Origin: Nematostella vectensis
Taxonomy: Eukaryota > Cnidaria > Anthozoa > Actiniaria > Edwardsiidae
Length of the DNA stretch: 64,000 nt
Assembly: GCF_932526225.1 (NCBI RefSeq)
Contig: NC_064040.1
Span: 4,647,681-4,711,680 of the forward strand
Direction of reading: 5' to 3'
A model generated the notes under the pieces. The model did no database searches and had not been told where the DNA came from. It saw nothing but the letters and a program-made list of their open reading frames with translations. A program made the translations under genes and the position numbers. Below, one piece after another: positions 25,020 to 36,039 of the stretch (positions are counted from its first letter, which is position 1; each line of letters begins with the position of its first letter).

Positions 25020-25280
25020 TTATAAAGCGAATGAGCACCTCTCGCACTTTTGCCTCTCGCGTTTTTGTGGCGGCACTGGTAGCGCGAAGCGCTGCCTTCT
25101 CCTGACATAACGAACGAAGCTCCCTCTCAGCCTCGAAGTCTAGGCCGTGGACGCTCGCGATCGCAGGTGGTTCAGTTGGAAGCTCCGCCCAGGCGTGGTT
25201 ATTGTAGCAAGGGATGCGGATTTGTGTGTACCCCCTCTTGTACTTGGCTACTGTCGATAGACAGCGGATTAATGATTGCT
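24994..25280 (-). pseudogene. Upstream, frame-shifted piece of the polymerase-helicase
   Basis: A frame open from 25280 to the TGA at 24994-24996 has coding-like composition (YKRGYTQIRIPCYNNHAW, LIRFINRAIP). It overlaps the start of the larger frame by about 20 nt in a different phase. No ATG precedes it and a TAG closes it upstream, so the polymerase's N-terminus and exonuclease region are missing. I infer a single-base shift between the two pieces. Confidence 0.55.
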
Positions 25281-25434
25281 AACCACTGCTAATCACTCAT
25301 GTACGCGGAGTGTGTTTTGCGTAGACTTACTTCTGCTAAGTATCCATCTACGCGAAGTGGTCCCGACGTAGATTAATAACCAGCAATTATTAATGTACGC
25401 GAAACGCGTTTCGGTGTCACTGAAAGTCCCCAGC

Positions 25435-25760
25435 CTGGAATGGGGCTGGGGGGTCGGGGGGGCGCTGGGCCCCTCCCAGGCCTAAGACGGGGCTGGGAGG
25501 CCCGGGGGGGCGATTCGAGCCCCCCACTCGTTTCACTGAAAGTCCCCAGTCCCCCCCTACTATAATCACGTTTAAAGATTTCGGCAGCGTAATATGATGT
25601 GTGATCAGGAAAGACAAACTCGTTCCAAAATGACAATGGCGTGTGGAGTATGGCTATGTCTATTTTCATGTAACAAATATCAGCAAATGTAACAAATGTC
25701 AGCAAATGTAACAAATGTCAGCAAACGTAACAAATGTCAGCAAGTTCTGAGATCCTCACT
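25435..25760. repeat. G-rich duplicated block and 18-bp ACAAATGTCAGCAA repeat
   Basis: Two GAAAGTCCCCAG units (about 25421 and 25538) bracket very G-rich sequence (GGGGCTGGGGGG). About 25670-25745 has four units of AATGTAACAAATGTCAGC. No gene. Confidence 0.6.
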
Positions 25761-26565
25761 AGTGCAATATTTCACTATGAAATACCTGTTCAAGCAGAGC
25801 ACAAGGCTTGGAAGATCTTTAAAAGGTCATATCTTATGTTATAGATAAGACGAGGGAAGTTACAAAATGCTTACTAAGAAAAAGCATCTGCGGCGTGTCA
25901 TCTATGTCGGCTATTTTTATTTTCGACTTTATTGCACTAAGCCTGAACAGTTTGAAAACGATGATGGAAAGGATGATGAAGCTATTAATTGACAAATCTG
26001 CACCAATACATTTTGAAATTTTGGAAGAACTTATACGCTGGAAATCGCTTCTTTTTCGCCGCATCATCCGATTAGTCGGGACGTATCGCCCTTTTTCTAG
26101 CTAATTTAACAATTGTGCAATTCACGGTCATTTTGTTGTCAAATACCAGGATTAGTAATCTTAGTATAATTTTTAATAGATCCGCTACAGTCTTTTTTTT
26201 TTTTTTGCTGATGTCCGCCAATCCAAAAAACAAACACACCCTCCCCCCTTGACCCGCTTAATTTCATTTCGAACATTTGCATCTAATTGTATATTTATGA
26301 GTTTGGGATTTGCTGATTTAAAAAAAAAAACATTGTTTACAAAAGAAATAATGTGTTTATAATGTGACTGTGACTCGTTTTATTTAAAATCTTGGGAACG
26401 TAATGGTCTTTTTCTCATTTATATGACATTTCGTTTGGCTGCCCAAGTTTTGCCCAAGTATTCTGATTATTCCTTAAAAAATCAATCCAATTGTATCTAC
26501 TTTTACACGTGTAAAATTGGATATCAACTCCAAACATATCACTTGGGAAATATAGTGATTTATAT

Positions 26566-27140
26566 AGTGGCTTATTAGAGAGGGGTGACTTATAAGAGAG
26601 GGGTGGCTTATTAGAGAGGGCTGGCTCATTAGAGAGGGTTGACCTATTAGTGAGGGGTGGCTTTTAGAGGGGCTGGCTTATTAGAGAGGGGTGACTTATT
26701 AGAGAGGGGTGACTTATTGGAGAGGGGTGGCTTTTAGAGAGGGGTGGCTTTTAGAGAGGGGTGACTTTTATTAGAGAGGGGTGACTCTAGAGAAGGGTGG
26801 CTTATTAGAGAGGGGTGGCTTATTAGAGAAGGGTGGCTTATTAGTGAGGAGTGGCTTATTAGAGAGGGGTGGCTTATTAGAGAAGGGTGGCTTATTAGTG
26901 AGGAGTGGCTTATTAGAGAGGGTGGCTTATTAGAGAAGGGTGGCTTATTAGAGAGGGGTGGCTTATTAGAGAAGGGTGGCTTATTCGAGATGGGTGACTT
27001 CTTAGAGAGGTATGGCTTATCAGAAAGGGCTGGCTTATTAGAGAGGGCTAGTTTATTAGAGAGGGCTGGCTTATTAGAGAGGGATGGCTTATTTGAGAGG
27101 GCTAGTTTATCAGAGAGGGTTGGCTTAGAAGAGAGGGCTG
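26566..27140. repeat. 18-bp minisatellite, inverted orientation (AGGGGTGGCTTATTAGAG)
   Basis: This is the reverse complement of the array at 22741-23510, with more variants toward the right end. Together the two arrays form a long inverted repeat enclosing the polymerase-helicase fragment. Confidence 0.92.
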
Positions 27141-27179
27141 GTGTCGCAATAGTGCCTCTGATTGAATGAATCATTTTTC

Positions 27180-30100
27180 TCCACGTGAAATTCAGATTTT
27201 ATTATTAGAAATAAATAAACAAATTAAACAAAATAAATAAAAATCACCCGCCCGGTGCTTTCGAGGTAGAAATCGCGACCAGAAATGAAATATTTTTTGG
27301 CCTAATCGTTCCCTATTTCATGTGCACTGTTTTAAGAGGGATTTTTTCTCCTGGGGACCTCAACTCCTGCATTTTTTGCGAGCATAATAAACGAACCGCG
27401 AGAATGTTTATGGGGTATGCACCCCAGAAATCTAGTTAAAGTATTTGGAAGCCCTCCGACTCAACCGGCATGTCCGCTCATATACAAATATACAAGTACC
27501 ACTGCGAGCTGGGACGAAATATCCAAGAGCAAATGGTCATCTAAACGGGTAAACGAATCCAAGCTCAAAGTTATGGCTACATGCCTGTAACCACGTATGT
27601 TCTTCCTGTATGTTAGTACAAAAAGAAAATCCTATGGACGGAAAATTATGATCCGTCGCAGAACAATAGAAATTTTCTTGCATACTTGATTAACAAAATG
27701 TGAATATGTTAGACAGAATTGAGAATTTTGAACTTGAAATCCTGCATCACTATCGGCTTTCTAAACAAAATATTCATACATTATGTTATTTTACCGTAGA
27801 ACCTAATCGTTTTACAGTTTTTCTTAAGCAACACACATCAAACAAATAGACAAAGACACTAAACAGTAGTCAGAGAGATAAAGGGAGGGAGAGAGGAGAG
27901 AGAGGGGGGAGGCGGGGGGGGCAACAAATGCGCAAAAATAATAGTTGTTAATCGGTAAAGTAAACCGCGAAAAGCATACACAGGTGGAAAACAAGGCATT
28001 TTGAAAATATATGTATAAGCGTTGAAATTGAAAAAAAAAAACGCACACAGGACCATTTCCATTTATTACGTTAGACAATGATATAATGACCGAGACTATA
28101 TTTAAAAATGAAAATAATCTGCACAAAGGTGTATCTAAATTATTGAACCTTTTCTGAATTATGATTTAGATTTAGCTTTGTTCACTTCATTACTAGTTTT
28201 GCTGTTTTATGAGTTTTTATTGTGGCTCAGAACAGTTCACAGTTTTATTTTGCCAGTATTTTTTTATAGAGTTACAATTCATAAAATTAAGTAGGCAAGG
28301 AAGTCCAGAGAAGCCAAAGGCTTATAAAATAGGACTCCCTTCTAACATATCCATAAATACATAGAAGTGGACCTTTTGCTCTCGTGGGCGGTGCTGCCCC
28401 TCTCTGGGTACGGGCCTTGTTGAATTGTGTATTGAAACATTTGCCCTATAATGAAAGAGAATCTCTGATTTAGGCATATTATTTCCTATGACTACGCCTA
28501 TTTTACTATTTCTAAGGCGTTGTAGGGAGTAAATACAGTGAAATAAATCCGGCTTGAGATGATTTTGCACAACTACTTGGTAGAGACAGAGACTATGGTA
28601 ATATATACAGTAATGAAATCTGGAATCCGGCCTTCAACTGCACAAATACATGGATCTGAGAGCTGGACTCGCAAAATCAAAGATGGCGGCCATGACACAG
28701 CTTATCAGAAGGTATCGACTATAGCGCAAATATTCTTGGGTATTTTGCACAAACACAAGACGACGAAAAAAAAATGCATTTTATGACTGGGCTACCACAG
28801 GTTTTCTAGTAAAAACACTGACAAGACAACTAAAGGTTATAAACTGAATTTATAAAGAACTAAACAAGGAACAGAACAAATGACATTTCAACTCAAAGTA
28901 CAACTGTATTTATTTACTACACAAATCTGCGCTAGTTAAACTTTGCCACAAGACTCTATTCATATTTAAAGCATATCTCCGGCACTGCTGTCATACGACC
29001 CTCTGTCATTTACCTCCATAAGACCCGATCGGACATACAGTTTACTACGTATGGTTGTGGAGTCTTAAAATAAAACATAAAAAGAGACAACGCAAGGTTA
29101 CTGGTCCCCTCCCTATCCATTTTCTACATTTTTAATAACAGAAAATGGTAGGGATATTAACCTGGTTCACCAGGGGGTATCATCAGGAACCACCTGATTC
29201 ATTGTTGCCGGCTTAAGCGAGTCACAGTTTGGCCGATCAACTTCAGACAGACCAGAAAGCTGGGGGATTTCATTTGTACTATATGCACTTGCACCCTATT
29301 TGTACTGATTCGATCTCAAGCTGTGTCGAGGTCACAATCAAATGATGTGTTACATCTGCAATCTCAATACTCGCCATCACAGTTGAAAGGTGGATGATTA
29401 GCTTCTTAAACAACGTTTTTTCACTGTACGATACAGATCCGATAAAAGTTCACATTCTGGCACAGTTGGCACTTGGATCAGGCGATGGTGCTCACTTGCA
29501 TGTTGTCATTGTTTGAATCTTGCTATGGCACATAATTGGTTGCTGCCACCATAAAGACCTGGGAGAGGTTATACATTAGTTATGAAAGACACTGAAGAAA
29601 CCCAAAGAGCTAAAAACATCCTAGTGAAACTTGGGTGATGATGTGAATGACAAAAAAATTACATATGTTGAGACTTTTTTAATTGTCAGTCAAAGTAGTT
29701 TGATGTTTGCTGGACACAACAAAAGTGTGAATTACAGTAGGTTTTTCTTCCAATCCCTGTTGTACTTTGCTCAATGTTTTGAAGCTCACATTTCATGAAT
29801 TTGCGTGAAAAAAGAGATTCTTTTTATTTGGGATAACAAAATTCTTGAAAACCGGTGACAACAAATGTTTTAGTACAATCTTTGACATGGCGACCAAAAG
29901 TAAGCCCCGGTATTACCTTTACATATACATCAGTGGTTAACAACATGTTTGCATGTTTGGTTGGACTTTTACCTTGTATGTCTCCTGGTTCTTCTGCCAT
30001 TTCAGCCTGTCAAACAGAAAATGTTTAGTTTTTTTTAAACAACTTTTGCTTGTGGTGTAATACCGTCATAGTACCTCAATGTGGGTTGTGCAGACCAACA

Positions 30101-31900
30101 TACAGTTGAACTCACAAAAAGGGACTAACTGGGACCTATTAATTTAGTCCCATATACACATGAAGTCACATTTTAGTGTATTTTGAGCTTGTGTGAGAAA
30201 ATTAAAAACTGGGTCACTTTTTCAAGTTTCAAAACTATGTTGATGTCCTACTTCTCCAAAAACCCATTAGAACCCTTTCTATAATCTTATCCATTGCTTG
30301 AAAACATCTACCAAGTTGTCTAGGAGTCATATGGGTTAAGTTCAAATGTTTGCTTTTTGTTTGGCACATGGGGCTTTATACACACACATACTTTCGAAAT
30401 AAAGTGCAAACCAAGTCACAGTGACATTTAGCCTACACAGCTATATGCATATACAGTATTGGAACCAGAGTGTGACACATGACTCACATCTGTGACTAAA
30501 TATAAGCTTTTTCCAGCATAATATTGAAAAATGTATGCGATATTATTTCTGTATGTTTATGATTGCAATAAGTGACAAATCTTTTTTCAATTACTTTATG
30601 TTGTATGACGACTTCAAACACAAGTTACTGTATATACATGTTCTGAAACTGTTTACCACCTTTTACAAATCGTTTTTTGCATCTTACAAACTCTTTAACA
30701 TTATTATATTTTGCTTTCATGCTTGATTTGGAATTTCCAAAATTCCAACATTCACCAGATCCTGTTTTTGTTATTAGGTGGTAAACCTTTAGAAAGCTAG
30801 TAAAGTTCCAAGGAAGCATATAAAAAAATAGCGTGGCAGGGAAAACTGTTGGTAATGGATAAAGATGATTACAACAGACCCTTATGTTTAAAGGCTTTTG
30901 TTTAAGTAATTTTGCACATGAACCATCCATAACTCATAAAGCGTGTGCATAAATATTATGCACACAAAGCAATACATAATAAGGCTTTTGTTCAGAAATA
31001 GGGTCAGCGAAGAAATATTTTAGTCCAATAAAAGTGAATACAAATACAGAACTCTATTTCAACGCTTTATAAGCTTATAGATAATACAAAAATGATTATT
31101 TGAGATCGTTAAACACAAGTATGGCTCAACATCATTCAAATCCCGCTCCACTAGAACTAGGAATGCGTTTAAAAATTAAAAAAATCACTAACACTTAGAT
31201 TCTATACAATGCTAATATAGGGCGCTTCCTATATTTTTTCTCGCATTTCCTTATTATTCGTTCACTATGAGTTCCGGACACCACAAACGGCTACCGACAC
31301 GTGGATTACAAGGGCAAAATAACACAAATCGGAATCCACTTTAATAGGGAAAAGCTGTAAGGATAACCAAATATCATTACCCCTTAAGAGAACATAAAGT
31401 CTCACTTGATAAGACTGGTATGCTTGCAGATAATATATTAACAAAGGGATGTATTTTAACAGAGAAACAAAAGCAATACTTTCAAAGATGTCGGATTCCT
31501 TGGAACGGCGTAAAAACCTTACCTAATTTTAAAAACAGGGCCTGATTGAACTTAACAAATCGTCTTAAGTAACATAATTAAACATGCATTATTCCATGAC
31601 TTTGTTGGGCTAATAACTTAAGGTTGGATGGAGTTTGCTTTTTTCATTAGTTGAACTAATACTTAAGTATTACAATAGTCTTCGCTGTTTTGCTTAGAGA
31701 TTTTCAAGAGGAACATATTCAGCAGAACTTCATCTACCCAAAAATTATTATAATTAATGGAGATCCTTACCTTGAATAAAGGGTAAATGCTGAAAAAGCG
31801 ATTCACCAAGTTAACAATTCCAACACGACCCTATGAACGATCTCCCCTTTGCACGATCTCCACAAGGTACAAGACTCGATCACAAGACACTTTGATTGGA
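27180..31900. other. Right arm of the 12.1-kb element, no gene seen
   Basis: Scattered short frames only. GA-rich run at 27880-27920 and a C-rich TCTCTGGGTACGGGCCTTG block near 28395. Nothing resembles a transposase, integrase or capsid gene. Confidence 0.4.
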
Positions 31901-31929
31901 TGTACGGCATGGGAGATACAAGAGACAAT

Positions 31930-31977
31930 CTGATTGGTTAGACACTTCTGCAACGAGGACCATTCTGCAACGCTACA
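31930..31977 (-). repeat. Right terminal inverted repeat of the 12.1-kb element
   Basis: Read on the minus strand it begins TGTAGCGTTGCAGAATGGTC and continues to CTAACCAATCAG. It agrees with the left end at 38 of 48 positions, so the two ends have diverged and the insertion is probably not very young. Confidence 0.88.
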
Positions 31978-32433
31978 TTCACCCACTCGTCATGATAACC
32001 GTGACCCAGGCCCTGCGTCGCCACGCTAGTCATGGTCTTCACTGACCCGAGGTCTATCTGTAGCCAGGGGTCTGGGTCGAATCTCTTGGCGTTCCAGCCC
32101 GCTGGCCAGAACTCTAGGTTAATGCGGGCTCGGTGCGCTCCGTCGGAATTGAAGTTGTTATTCCAAGCAGAAGACGCGATCATTTGAGCATCTTCTATTA
32201 TACCTTCCTCTATTCCTAATGGATCTTCACATTTATCTAAAAATATCAAGAGCAAATAACCTTTTGGGAAACTTGGGAAACAAACAAAAAATAAAACTCG
32301 TATGCACAGAAAAAAATATGGCGTGACAAGATATGTGGTGTCACGCCGTTACATATTGTCACCTTGTCAGCCGTGACGCCTCTACATACGTAACCTTTTT
32401 GTCATTGTGGCGTGATTGTATTACGTGACGCAC

Positions 32434-32835
32434 CTTTACATATTGTTCCCTTGTCCGTCGTCACGGTGTACATGTGGACTGGGCACGAACATGTGTGACC
32501 TCCGGGCCGAAGAAGACATAGCCCCATACAGCCGCCATTGTTTACTTCACACGGATACTTGGCGGACGCTGAAACAAGAAATAATATCAAATTTGTGAAA
32601 ATAAAATAAAGAGTTCAACAGTTTTTCATAATAGTGGGTTACCTTTTTTAGGACATGGTTGGACCGCTTTCACGTCGAAGATCTTCCCACTTTGTCCGAC
32701 GTACGTCTTGAGAGGCACTCCGGGATCCTTGTAGTCCATTCCAATCCATTGTACCTTGTTGTTCATCCAGTCGGTCCAGAAGAGCGTGCTGTTGAAACTC
32801 GCAATGTCGTATGGGTAGGCTATAGGGTAAATTAC
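32434..32835 (-). pseudogene. Duplicate YWTD exon and closing EGF exon
   Basis: Two exons of the truncated EGF-gene duplicate are preserved: 32835-32643 (last propeller part, [10 protein letters not shown]) and 32568-32434 ([14 protein letters not shown]). Both have the same lengths (193 and 135 nt) and splice sites as 50376-50184 and 50109-49975. No upstream exons exist in copy A, so there is no start codon for a full protein. Confidence 0.85.
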
Positions 32836-33369
32836 CTAAACGCACACAATTGGTCAGTTGGTCGGTGATTGACATGATGCTAATCAACATTTTAGTCGTC
32901 TGTGTTTTGACGCACTTCAATACTGAAGTGCAGGAATGACGACGGTTAGGACAGCGGATGGAACGCGCTGGACGCTTAATCCCTCTTAGCTAAACATAGC
33001 GGCTAACATAGCGTTACTGTCGTGGTTAACATAACGCCATAGCTAACATGACGTATAGTTGGCGTGTCCCATTGGAGTTCACAAGGTAAACTTGGAGTTT
33101 TCACGCCGTAGTTTGGTGGACATAAGCTAAAATTTCCGAGCTACTATTGATTTCTTGTTCCAATCAATCCATCGTCTCCGTTGCGGTCGTCCTTTCTCAA
33201 GGTCACTAATATCGACACCGATAGATTAAAAAAATTTGTAATGCCTAGTGCACACTAACAACATAATGACATGGGAGCATTGTGACATAAGAACATAAAA
33301 TATGGGTCTAATGTGAACGCTGTCGACATAAGCATATAATGAAATGAAAACTGGTGTGCTGTTTTAAAA

Positions 33370-33583
33370 ATGGAGGGTGAAGGGAAGGCTTTTGTCGGTG
33401 TTTGTGTCGGCGTTTTGTTTTTGATATCGAGGAAACGTCGTCTGCGTCTAGCAGCCGGAACAGAAAAAACGAAAAGTCAACCGTTCAAAGTGGGTAAGAG
33501 AAATATTTGCGCAAACGGAGCGTGAAAAGTATGGTCAATACCATACTTTGTTGAAACAACTCCGCGATGGAGACCGTTTTTCT
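33370..33583 (+). pseudogene. PIF/Harbinger transposase, N-terminal piece
   Basis: An ATG at 33370 opens a basic segment (SRKRRLRLAAG). After a frame change near 33490 the text reads WVREIFAQTEREKYGQYHTL and LKQLRDGDRF, typical of the start of Harbinger-type nucleases. A stop at 33584 ends it. The core nuclease domain lies 3.5 kb downstream. Confidence 0.6.
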
Positions 33584-34279
33584 TGAATATTATTGTCTTT
33601 CAAGTTTCTGGAAACTGGGGAAGCCTGTGCTTCAAAATTGCCGTGATAAAAGGAATGGAAACTGGTGCAAATGGTTTATGTTTGACATGCGCGTAGTCGG
33701 TGGACTTGGTGGAAAACTGGCGGCGCTGTAATAATTATACAAAGAAATCATCATTTATCCCCTGGATCAGGATCAATAGCTGCTTGGGAAACACAAAAGG
33801 CTTGAGAAAAATATTATTGTTATTTATTGAAGTGCTAGAGACTCTTTTTGGGTGTGATTTGTAAAAAAAAATATACTAGAAGTATCTTCAAGATAGTGAA
33901 GTGCTCGGAGATTGGATTGTGAGATCAGGGGCTCTAGGATGATTTTACTCCAAAGTAATGTGTAATGCCTTGTTAGTGCTTAATAAACTACGCATTTTTT
34001 TCCTCTACTGGTTGTGTTTGAATTGTTTTGGCTCCTCCAGCGAGCTGTCCCTATGCGTTTGTTACGACAAACGAGTCGACCACCAGCGGTACGTTTTTTT
34101 CCCTCCCCGCTTCCCAATTATTTTATTATATAGCGTATTGTTGAAAAGGGTAAAATACATTCCTTGCTACAGCTTTTGCAATCCATGCCTTCTTCAATTT
34201 GGAAATTCAGAGCCAGTCTTTCTAGCATTAAAGCTGGATCAATCGCCATTACAACGGGTACATTACTTCTGTAAGAGTA

Positions 34280-34822
34280 TTAAATGTTTGTTCTACGAAT
34301 ACATGAATTTATTGTTTTAGCCAGACAATAAAATTGCTTGAAAATACTACCATTTCTATTTTCAAAAACAACAAAATGATTTTTGTAGTTGTTTGCAAGA
34401 TCATTCAATTTCGATGAATTGAGAGCAGCTCTTTTCAGTAGCACTTTCATTCTTTTTCTCAACTTTTTTTTCTTAAAGATTGCATTAGTTTCATTCTGCA
34501 TTAGTTTCAGTTCTGTCAAAAGTTTTCTGACAGAACTCCTGTAGTGACTTTGCATGCAAGTATTTATTTGAGCATATTGAACATAACAATTAGGCAGACA
34601 AATACATGAGTCTGAGGTCACAGCAGCTTTCAAAGTTGTGATTTCACTGGTGTCAATAATTGGCAATTTGTAATGAGGCTCACTGGCCCTTTGTAACAAA
34701 TCTCCACCCATCTTGGGCTCAATATTATATTCCCGCCATGTTAGGCATTGGGCCAGCTGATTTTCAGATTTGTATAGCATTGAATGGCATTTAAATAGCA
34801 TTGAACAGCATTTGTATAGCAT
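34280..34822 (-). CDS. Unrecognised 180-codon open frame
   Basis: No family recognised. It has a repeated YKCCSMLFKCHSMLYK start, several cysteines in the middle and a basic run (FKKKKLRKRMKVLLKRA). It lies between the two Harbinger pieces and next to a MITE, so it could be a decayed second Harbinger ORF or chance. The start overlaps simple repeats, which argues against a normal gene. Confidence 0.25.
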   Translation of the reverse strand: MLYKCCSMLFKCHSMLYKSENQLAQCLTWREYNIEPKMGGDLLQRASEPHYKLPIIDTSEITTLKAAVTSDSCICLPNCYVQYAQINTCMQSHYRSSVRKLLTELKLMQNETNAIFKKKKLRKRMKVLLKRAALNSSKLNDLANNYKNHFVVFENRNGSIFKQFYCLAKTINSCIRRTNI

Positions 34823-34910
34823 TGTATTATTTTGTAGGCTTTTTCTTTACCCAAAGCCATACAGCCATCAGGCATATGGGTTTGGACTAATAATAGGCAT
34901 TGGGTTGATT

Positions 34911-35982
34911 CAAGAGACCACGACGTATAAGAACGAATCCCCCGTATTAGGGTATGTTCCAATGATGACGTCCGTAAAAACTATTTTTAGAACAAGTAGT
35001 TATTTCTAGATACGTCTCTGATTGGTTAGCGCTCACGTTTCCTAGCAACATGAGTATTACGCGCGATCACATCTTGAGCAATGTGATCCGGCAAAGGATG
35101 TTTCGGAAATCTTTTTGACCGAAAATACCTTCCTTTTTTTACGAACGCTGTAAAAATGATCTTCCATAGAGTACGCTGGAGCCAATCAACCGTTTCTGGG
35201 ACATTGAAATGCATAAAGTGCGTGAGTTTAGGCTCTGTGATCAACTTTCCCAGTAAAAGTTTTCACTGCTGATTCGCAAATTATAACACAACAATCAATC
35301 ATAAATCTGTGTTTACAAAACACAATTCTCTTCCAATTTCCTTTTAATGGAAAAGATACATCCAGAACTTAATACCATTATATTCACACCGATATTACAA
35401 ATAAAAGATTTCAAGTCTTTATAATAAAGTAGATCTTATTCTTGTGACAAGGGTTTCTTGAGTGACATGATTTCTGAACATGTGCGTGAAAAATTGAAAT
35501 TCATCTAAAAATGTTATAAATCAAAGAAAAATAAAGGCCTTCTTGTATTAAAATACATAACATAGACTCTGAGAATGCCTAGGTATTCTATCTCACCGAA
35601 TTGCAGAGAAAAAGTCTGCACGATGCATCTTGAATGAACTCCAAATTCACCGTCTCCCCGACGTCTTCCCGTTCAATTATTTATATAACATTTAGATAAC
35701 TGAACATTAGATAACTTAACAGATAACTTAACAGATAACAGGACACCACCCCATGGGTAGCATTGTGATCATGAGCCTTGAAGAGAAGCTAAAAGGATAA
35801 TAACAGGTAGCGAACGAAGTAAAGAAGTGCAGAGGGAAAAAATTTGGTGTAAAATTGTACCAGCTCGTGGTGCCCATAACCAAATGGATGCTATGATTGA
35901 CAAGCTCGCGCAATCTAAAAATAGCTTTCTTTGACGTTATCATAGGCCACGGGGATTCGTTCTCTTATTTCATGGTCTCTTG
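34911..35982. mobile_element. 1.07-kb TIR element with 7-bp target duplication
   Basis: Ends CAAGAGACCA and TGGTCTCTTG are perfect inverted repeats. AAGAACGAATCCCC and GGGGATTCGTTCTCT continue them to about 33 bp. GTTGATT flanks both sides (34904-34910, 35983-35989). Interior frames do not resemble a transposase. A separate direct repeat TAGGCRTTGGG sits outside (34741, 34892 and 36003). Confidence 0.75.
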
Positions 35983-36039
35983 GTTGATTTGTATACCCGC
36001 CTTGATAGGCGTTGGGTTAGTTTGACAATCACTCACTCG

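Larger units (their letters stand above)
19885..31977. mobile_element. 12.1-kb TIR element inserted in a discoidin exon
   Basis: TTCACC flanks both ends (19879-19884 and 31978-31983). The ends are inverted: TGTACCGTTGCAG at left, CTGCAACGCTACA at right. The first 48 positions agree at 38 when one end is reverse-complemented, including a perfect CTAACCAATCAG block. The paralogous exon at 49530 has a single TTCACC and no insert, so the borders are exact. Inside are two inverted minisatellite arrays and a polymerase-helicase fragment, but no recognisable transposase or integrase. A 6-bp duplication is known for Maverick/Polinton, IS3EU and some Dada elements. The TG...CA ends differ from the AG ends typical of Polintons, so the superfamily is left open. 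Confidence 0.9.
19809..32236 (-). pseudogene. Discoidin (F5/8C) exon of the duplicate, split by a transposon
   Basis: The exon starts at 32236 and runs to 31978, then is interrupted by the 12.1-kb element. It resumes at 19878 and ends at the donor after 19809. The two pieces total 259 + 70 = 329 nt, exactly the length of the intact paralogous exon (49462-49790) once one copy of the 6-bp duplication is discounted. Conserved marks include [20 protein letters not shown]. This broken copy cannot give the normal C-terminus. Confidence 0.9.
3528..33224. repeat. Segmental duplication, copy A (HHAT to 3' EGF/discoidin exons)
   Basis: Base-level similarity to 38138-50900 starts at GTCACTGCTTG (3528 and 38138) and ends at AGGTCACTAATATCGACA (about 33224 and 50900). 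Order and orientation are the same. Copy A is much longer because it carries private insertions: 9420-10000, 11981-14785, 15002-15572 and the 12.1-kb element at 19885-31977. The outer edge falls in an intron of the EGF gene, so only the last three exons of that gene were captured here. Confidence 0.9.

Noticed and set aside
26734..27174. 146-codon frame, Ser/Pro-rich
   Set aside because: Same minisatellite in the other orientation.
19885..31977. Calling the large element a Maverick/Polinton
   Set aside because: The 6-bp duplication fits, but the ends are TG...CA rather than AG...CT, no integrase, protease, ATPase or capsid gene is seen, and its polymerase is fused to a helicase.
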